Below are positions 58,255 to 64,000 of a stretch of 64,000 nt of DNA, piece after piece. Within the stretch, counting starts at the first letter, position 1. The number at the start of each line of letters is the position of its first letter. Made by a program: the position numbers and the translations under genes. Source of the stretch: Trichostrongylus colubriformis. Taxonomy: Eukaryota > Nematoda > Chromadorea > Rhabditida > Trichostrongylidae. Where the stretch lies: positions 50,548,727 to 50,612,726 of the forward strand of contig OZ022259.1 in the NCBI GenBank assembly GCA_963978905.1, read 5' to 3'. The notes below the pieces were generated by a model that did not search any database, was not told the DNA's origin, and worked only from the letters and a program-made list of their open reading frames with translations.

Positions 58255-59130
58255 GGAACCCCATCGGTGGTGAACCGAAAGTGATAGCAGCTGATAAGGG
58301 GTGATAAGGACCCTCGGAAGGCAAATGTCGCCATATCCGTTTCGCCTTTCGCATTGGTCCCGGAGCGTTCATACTCATAGGTGTTGTGCGGGGTGGGACG
58401 GGGACGTTGACGGTGGGTGATCCAGCTTGATAACTGCTGATAAGATTCGATAAGGAGCGTAAAAAAGCTAGAGTCGTCAAATCCGTTTCGCTTTTTGCAT
58501 TGGTCCCGGAGCGTTCATTCTCACAGGTGTTTTGCGAGGCGAGACGGGGACGTTGATGGTGGGTGATCCAGCTTGATAACTGCTGATAAGATTCGATAAG
58601 GAGCGTGAAATGGCAGATGTCGTCAAGTGCGTTTCGTCTTTCGCATTGAACATAGAGCGCTGACATTCACAGGTGTTTAGCCGGGTAGAACGGGAACACT
58701 ATTGGTGGATGATCCAACTTTATAACGGTTACTAAGATATGATAACGAGCGTGAAAGGGCAAATGTCGTCGAGTGCGTTTCGTCTTTCGCATTGACCATA
58801 GAGCGCTGACATTCATAGGTGTCTAGCCGGGTAGAACGGGAACACTATTGGTGGATGATCCAACTCTATATCGGTTACTAAGATATGATAACGAGCGTGA
58901 AAGGGCAAATGTCGTCAAGTGCGTTTCGTCTTTCGCGTTAACCCTAGAGCGCTGACATTCATAGGTGTATAGCAGGGTGGAACGGGAACACTATTGGTGG
59001 ATGACCCAAGTTGATAACAATTGGTAAGATTCGATAAGGAGCGTCGGAAGGCAAGTGTCACCAAAATCGATTCGCTTTTCCGACCGGCAGTGGAATGTCC
59101 ACATTCACAGGTATCGCGGGGTACGGGTAG
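58255..59130 (+). repeat. 146-bp satellite inside the Helitron
   Basis: A motif TGATCCAGCTTGATAAC recurs at exact 146-bp spacing (58421, 58567, 58713, 58859, 59005, and weakly at 58275). About six units, increasingly diverged at the edges. Each unit includes GCGTTTCGTCTTTCGCATTG. Confidence 0.92.
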
Positions 59131-59526
59131 TAATGGTGACTAACTGATAGCGACTTACAGAGGTTGGTAAGAGAAAGTGGATGGGATAATATCCGGTACA
59201 CTGTTTACTACTACTATGCGACCGCTAAAGTAAAAGCGTCAGTGCAACTAGATAATATATTTTGTTTGCGTGTGATATCAGATACCGATGTATCGACCGC
59301 TAAACTGTCTAATGTTCCAAATAATGGTGCATGTCTTTTGATACTGCGAATTACATGGATTATTTAGATAGGATCGAGATTTGTGGTGGCAAAGGAAGCG
59401 AATCATTTTCTAATGCGGAACTAGCAACAATAGGGGGTATCGACCGCTCGACTATGTGAAATTCCAAACGGTGGTGCGTTTGAAAAACGACAAGCATTGA
59501 TAGCTGGCAGTAATCATTTCACGCAA

Positions 59527-59579
59527 TTTTGTAATAATCGCAGTACTGAGAAGCGATCAGTACTGCAATTATTACAAAG
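59527..59579. other. 22-bp stem hairpin inside the Helitron
   Basis: TTTGTAATAATCGCAGTACT is mirrored after a 7-nt loop with one mismatch. It lies about 80 bp from the 3' end, too far to be the terminal hairpin. Confidence 0.7.
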
Positions 59580-60006
59580 GTAAGTCATGCGATATGGACT
59601 TCGTTATCGGCTGATCATTATCAACGTGTTATTCGCGCAGTAGTGTGCGATAGCTCAACTGGTACAATTATATGTACAGAAGAAATTGCTGGAAAGCAGT
59701 TTGGAGGGAAAAAGCACCTTTTTAAAAAACGAATGAACTTTCCCGACAACCTAATACATATTGACAGCAAGGAGAGCGAAAAAGGGATAGATCTATTTCT
59801 GTGCCGAAACTTGTATAGGGAGCTCCAATCGAAAACTGCTGATCATCAGCGCCTCATAGGAAGGCACAGTAGGGAAAAGCAAAGTCACTGCTTTCCACTG
59901 ACATATACGAGGACGGGAGTGAAGTGACAAAAGTGACGACAAGCTTTCCAACAATTAGTGACACTGTCTTCCATATGATGTGAATCTATTCGAATACCAA
60001 CATTTC

Positions 60007-60218
60007 TCATCGGCAGGACAACATATTCCCATTCATGGAAAAGCTGTTCACATTTCCACGTTGCTCTTTTGGAATCAAAGTCAAGAATTCGAACAGACCT
60101 GAAGCAGCACCAGCTTTTGCACGTTGCGGCTTTTCTCTTTTCTCTGAAGAGCCAGAATTCGGTTCTCCTTCGTTATTGAGAGCTGGATTGGCGTAAATCG
60201 GATCGACCATAACAGGTC
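60007..60218 (-). CDS. terminal exon, tandem family member 1
   Basis: After a TATTTCAG acceptor: 2 nt and 70 codons including TGA. It contains DPIYANPALNNEGEPNSGSS and a basic stretch, then LFEFLTLIPKEQRGN. It shares the ANPALNNEGEPNSGSSEKR block with the exons at 61084 and 61732 and enters in the same phase. Family unknown. Confidence 0.55.
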
Positions 60219-60461
60219 CTGAAATACATAGTTTAGACGTATTCTTCTCATGCGATGTATAAGGTGTCCAGGAAGTAGGGACGAGTATTTGAATTTGACG
60301 TCATTTTGTTCTGTGACGGTTGACAGCCGTGGGTTTTTCATGTTTATTAAGCGATAATCTTCCCGTTACTAGCCTGATCGTTTTTGTTTGATGAACATTG
60401 TCTTCTTAATTTTGTAATAACTTCTTATCACTTTGATGAACAGTATACGAATGAGAAGGTT

Positions 60462-60637
60462 ATGCCGTGTTCATACTTTGCGGGGCCGGCGGCAGGGCGT
60501 GGCTGCGTGTCTCTGCGTCTTCGCCTGCGCCACCTTGTCTCGTTGCCTACGTCGTCTCTGCACCTCCTATGTGCCACTCTGCTTTGCTGCTTCAAACGCA
60601 ACCTCGCCCTGCCCACGCGAAGTATGAACGCTGCATT
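60462..60637 (+). mobile_element. MITE family B, copy 5
   Basis: Ends ATGCCGTGTTCATACTTTGC and GCGAAGTATGAACGCTGCAT. Confidence 0.8.
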
Positions 60638-60909
60638 ATCAGACAGCAAGCATGAAAAAATCACGGCAGCCAACCGTCGCATAACAAAAGAACGCTAAAT
60701 TCAAATTCGTTCGTACTTCCTGAACACCCTGTAATACCGCCTGCTCCCGCACTGTCGAGCGACACACCCCAGAAAATCCTTTGGACTGGATTTTTTAACA
60801 CTATTATTATTATTTTCATTTTTATCATCCGGGCGACACGGGTATGTCTACTCTATAGTGCTTCATGTGGAGCGGCGGCACATTCCACATTTCTAGCAGC
60901 ACGGCGGCC

Positions 60910-61085
60910 CATTTCGTTCATACTTTGCGGTGCCGGCGGCAAGGCGTGACTGCGCGTCTCCGCGTCTACACCTGTGCCACCCTGTCTCGTTGCCTTTGCC
61001 GTCTCAGCATCTCTCTCGTGCCACTCTACCTCGCTGCTTGTAAACGCAGCCGTAGCCTGTCAGAGCAAAGTATGAACGCGGCCTT
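60910..61085 (+). mobile_element. MITE family B, copy 6
   Basis: Left end degraded (CGTTCATACTTTGCGGTGCC), right end GCAAAGTATGAACGCGGCCT. First MITE of the tandem array. Confidence 0.8.
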
Positions 61086-61259
61086 ACAGGAGCACCCTGA
61101 TGATTTCGGCGAAATATTTGAATAATTCTGAAACGGTACCGGCATTTTGTGTACGTCTATTTGACTGTGGACGTTTCTCTGAAGAGCCAGAATTAGGTTC
61201 CCCTTCGTTCCTTAGAGCTGGATCGGCGAAAACAGCATCGGCGTAAACAGCGTTGGTGT
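61084..61259 (-). CDS. terminal exon, tandem family member 2
   Basis: Acceptor ATTCCAG, 2 nt and 58 codons including TAA. It contains DPALRNEGEPNSGSSEKRPQ and ends LFKYFAEIIRVLL. The TAA is formed at the junction with a family B MITE (60910-61085). Confidence 0.55.
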
Positions 61260-61566
61260 CTGGAATTCTTTTTTAATGTATTCCACACTTATTTATGAAT
61301 ATATTGATAAGCATTTGTAAACATAGATGAAGGAAAAACAAACAAAAACAACAAGCCACTCTGCTCAGCGTCACGTGCCTTGAACACCATGCACGCGTCA
61401 AGCGACTGGGTAGCTCCTCTCAACATTTCCCCTTCAACCAGGCACCACTGCTTGTGCCTATCAAATCACATGCTCACTGCGCTTAGTGCGCCTTCTTAGG
61501 GTGCTATTGCAACGAAGGGGGGGGGGACGAGGGGCATTTTATAAAAAGTTACGCAATTAAGTATCT

Positions 61567-61733
61567 TAGGTCGCGTTCACACTTTGCTGTGCCGGCGGCA
61601 GGGCGTAGCTGCGTGTTTTTGCGTCTCCACCTGTGCCACGCTATCTTGTTACCTGCACCTCCTCCGTGCCACTCTACCTCGCTGCTTGTAAACGCAGCCA
61701 GAGCCTGTCAGAGCAAAGTATGAACGCGGCCTT
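61567..61733 (+). mobile_element. MITE family B, copy 7
   Basis: Left end TAGGTCGCGTTCACACTTTG, right end as copy 6. Second MITE of the tandem array, 657 bp from the first. Confidence 0.8.
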
Positions 61734-61910
61734 ACAAGAGCACCCTGATGTTTTCGGCGAAATATTTGAATAATTCTGAAAAAGTACCGGCATTTTCTGT
61801 ACGTCTATGTGACTGTGGACGGGTCTCTGAAGAGCCAGACTTAGGTTCCCCTTCGTTTCTTAGAGCTGGATCGGCGAAAACAGCATCGGCGTAAACAGAG
61901 TTGTTGTTGC
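61732..61910 (-). CDS. terminal exon, tandem family member 3
   Basis: Acceptor ATTTCAG, 2 nt and 59 codons including TAA. About 85 percent identical to member 2 in protein (NNNSVYADAVFADPALRNEG onward). It ends at the same MITE B junction. Confidence 0.55.
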
Positions 61911-62215
61911 CTGAAATATTTTTAGTGTATTCTACACTTATTTATCAATATATTGATAAGCATGTGTATACATAGATAAAAATGAGAAACAGAAAAAAAA
62001 CAAACAATTAAAAACAATCAGGCCACTCTGCTCAGCGTCACGTGCCTTAAAGACCATGCGCGCGTCGAGCTCCTCCCCACATTTCCCCTTCAATCAGGCA
62101 CCACTGGTTGTGCCTATCAAATCACATGCTCAGAGCGCTTAGTTCGCCTTTTTAGGGTGCTATTGCAATGAAGGGGGGGGGGGGCATTTTATAAAAAGTT
62201 GCGCATTTAAGTATC

Positions 62216-62394
62216 TTAGGTCGCGTTCACACTTTGCTATGCCGGCGGCAGGGCGTAGCTGTGTGTCTTTGCTTCTCCACCTGTGCCACGCTATCTTGTT
62301 ACCTGCGTCGTCCTTGCACCTCCTCCGTGCCACTCTGCCTCGCTGCCTGTGAAAGCACCCACCTCTGCCGGCGCAAAGTATGAACACAGCTTTA
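62216..62394 (+). mobile_element. MITE family B, copy 8
   Basis: Left end as copy 7, right end CGCAAAGTATGAACACAGCT. Third MITE of the array, 649 bp from the second, with no exon after it. Confidence 0.8.
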
Positions 62395-62399
62395 GGGGG

Positions 62400-62552
62400 G
62401 ATTTTCGAGAGGTCAATCTGCACAGTCAGGCGTATATTTTTGCTTGAGCTTCAGCAGAGGAAGGGAGGGGCTCCTCCCCCCTTAGGCTTAGTAAAAAAAA
62501 TAATGTCCATAGTGGGATGCCCCCCCCCCTCTCACTGGGATAGCACCCACTT
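62400..62552 (+). repeat. repeat I, copy 3
   Basis: It contains GAGAGGTCAATCTGCACAGT and a run of C followed by GGGATAGCACCC. Part of the same family lies at the unit ends near 61500 and 62155. Confidence 0.6.
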
Positions 62553-63257
62553 ACTGTTATTTTGAGTTCGATTTCCGCTAGGGCATGGCGTGATGGATCA
62601 GACCATAGTTAGTAGGTAAAAATCAGCAATGATAAAGGAGACTGTTATCGATCGTCTTTCCAAGCCCCACCGATTATGCTTCGTACTTCACACGACCATT
62701 ACTTTATTTTGTAAGCTCCCCATCCTTTCGATATCGATCGATATCCGACGATATTCCAGACCAAGGCCCATACGTCTTATCCGAGTCGGTATTGGTATGG
62801 ATTAGTCGCTATCCTTCGATATGGGTATGGCTCAGGGGCAGTGGTAAGGGTACTGTGAGTAATGCGGAACTGCCAAAGTGGATCATCCAAATCACACCAG
62901 TGGCTTATAAAAAGACAATATGTCGCGCAATTCGCAATGGAGGCCCCTCAGAAATGGAGGAAGCATCTTTTCAACAGACTCTGCCTTTCCTATCGTGAAT
63001 CCCATGGCGATTTCTCGCCGAACACTGGCTGAAGTGTAGAGTAATAAGGTGCCTGTAAGGGTCCATCACACAGTATCAAAGGGAACCCTATCTAAGTGAG
63101 ACATCACTTAACATATTCCTATCTGGGTATCATGTTTATTCTCGATGTGACTTTCGCACTGTTTCCAGATGCTGACGCAATCCATCGACTCGACGATCGG
63201 AATGGGAGGAGCGAAGACGCGAAGCAATAGAGGAGACCGTCACGGACGGCCGAGCTG
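62553..63257. other. no supported gene
   Basis: Short runs of GATAT-type dyads near 62730-62830. No exon or repeat assigned. Confidence 0.25.
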
Positions 63258-64000
63258 GCCCGTCGTCTGTGTTGCGACGACCTTAGGGTATACCGCTGGA
63301 GCTTGTGTGCATCGGCGCCTTCCCAGGGTAAACCCCTAGTGTCGTAGTTTTTTTTTGGAGACTCATCTGTGCGGGTCCTGTGCTCTGACCTCACCTGCCA
63401 TGCGGATCCCTGCGGTCCTGACCCGACGAAATGCCCCGACTTCCAAGACGACCTCTGCGAAGAACGCCTGCGTAACAACCCAACCGGCACTTGCACTGCC
63501 TCCTACCCACTTTAACTCCCACACCCACTGTTTTGTATTCTCTTCGTGTTTGCGTTATATTGTTACCAAATAACAATCAATCAGCATCACAAAAGAGCAA
63601 GTCAATAAAGCATAAGAGGTGTAAAAATACTCGCACTAAAGACGTGCTATCCTTTCACAAGAAAAACAAAGGTCAGATCTTCTGCGCCTTACTCACAACA
63701 ACAAATAACAAAGAAACATCTTATCCTACTCTCTGAACCTAAGGGTCGATGCCCTGCCTGACCCAAGGGACTTGGGACTGGGTATTCCGGAGCCCTCCTG
63801 ACCATGGTCAGACACGTGGCCGTGAGCCTTCGCCACTGCTGGTCACGTCCTGCCAAAGGGGCAAGAGTTACCTGCGCCAGTCCTTCCTTCCTCGGAGTGT
63901 GCGTCTCCCATGTTGACAAAGATGACAACTGCGCGAGGAGGCAGCTGCGGCAGGACGATGGCTGTTGTAGTCGTGGGCGAAGATCTCAAGTGAGTCCCCC
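63258..64000. repeat. repeat H, copy 2, cut by the window end
   Basis: Direct-orientation match to 4722-5480, slightly longer on the right. Minus-strand peptides around NNITQTRR and GRRQCKCRL correspond to those of copy 1. Confidence 0.6.

Larger units (their letters stand above)
58122..59662 (+). mobile_element. non-autonomous Helitron
   Basis: It starts TCCTACTATATATAATTCGC directly after an A and ends CTGG (CTRR type) directly before a T. Upstream of CTGG is a short hairpin CGCGCA-gtag-TGTGCG, then 9 nt. Removing it restores an uninterrupted mariner TA duplication, A next to T. It holds no helicase or replicase gene, only a satellite array and AT-rich sequence. Confidence 0.78.
56652..59754. 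mobile_element. head-to-head mariner, third family, split by nested insertions
   Basis: Inverted ends TTAGGCTGTCGAGAAAGTT (56652) and its mirror ending at 59754 are flanked by TA. The left part has a minus-strand transposase C-terminus (PPYSPDLAPSDYH at about 56900). The right part has a plus-strand copy (about 57030-57230). It is then interrupted by a mariner (57236-58121) and a Helitron (58122-59662), and resumes at 59663 with TACAATTATATGTACAG. Without the insertions it would be about 675 bp. Confidence 0.85.
60910..62215 (-). repeat. tandem duplication of MITE, exon and intron
   Basis: Two units of about 650 bp (60910-61566 and 61567-62215), each with a MITE B, a terminal exon, an intron and a GTATCTTAGG junction. 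A lone MITE starts a third unit. G tracts (61517-61526 and 62172-62183) lie at matching places. Confidence 0.85.

Noticed and set aside
58255..59130. Regular spacing might suggest a CRISPR array
   Set aside because: The whole 146-bp unit is repeated with no unique spacers, and the context is a eukaryotic Helitron.
59649..59662. TAGCTCAACTGG looks like a tRNA A box
   Set aside because: There is no B box or cloverleaf downstream, and the bases are the end of the Helitron.

Overview
The window looks like gene-poor, transposon-rich nuclear DNA of a nematode. The reasons are introns ending in TTTCAG-type acceptors, introns from about 44 nt up to several kb, several mariner families, and no bacterial-style gene packing. 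A clade V strongylid such as a hookworm is my guess for the lineage; it is an inference only. I found no rRNA, tRNA or CRISPR array.

The one gene resolved exon by exon is on the minus strand, from about 50.2 kb (perhaps 54.7 kb) down to 36.6 kb. Its 15 exons join with exact phase agreement into a protein of about 590 residues. The N-terminal half is rich in Pro, Thr, Ser, His and basic residues and is built almost only of phase 1-1 exons. The C-terminal half is a histidine phosphatase domain of the UBASH3/Sts type. Several catalytic positions are changed, so it is probably a pseudophosphatase. Its introns hold a Tc1/mariner element, a mariner, a MITE and a 1.5 kb foldback element with two copies of a 72-residue ORF.

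Other gene pieces are short exon groups on the minus strand: a membrane-protein exon (3.1-3.4 kb), a gene 3' end (7.2-7.5 kb), two exons near 24.6 kb, three exons near 28.6-29.2 kb, a possible 7TM exon (29.6 kb), and three related terminal exons in a tandem array (60.0-61.9 kb). One plus-strand gene end lies at 36.1-36.4 kb.

Most of the rest is repeats. There are five internally deleted or rearranged mariners (645-1497, 9175-10071, 18531-19213, 41584-42282, 57236-58121), plus a sixth (56652-59754) that is itself a host for nested insertions. Two of these have a head-to-head structure made of two transposase 3' ends. A non-autonomous Helitron with a 146-bp satellite (58122-59662) sits at the edge of one mariner, which itself sits inside another. 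A foldback with 390-bp arms (12838-14061) is flanked by direct repeats. Several MITE families recur (family A, 5 copies; family B, 8 copies; others with 1-3 copies), and a tRNA-derived SINE occurs twice. Regions not listed hold only short ORFs and AT-rich sequence that I could not assign.
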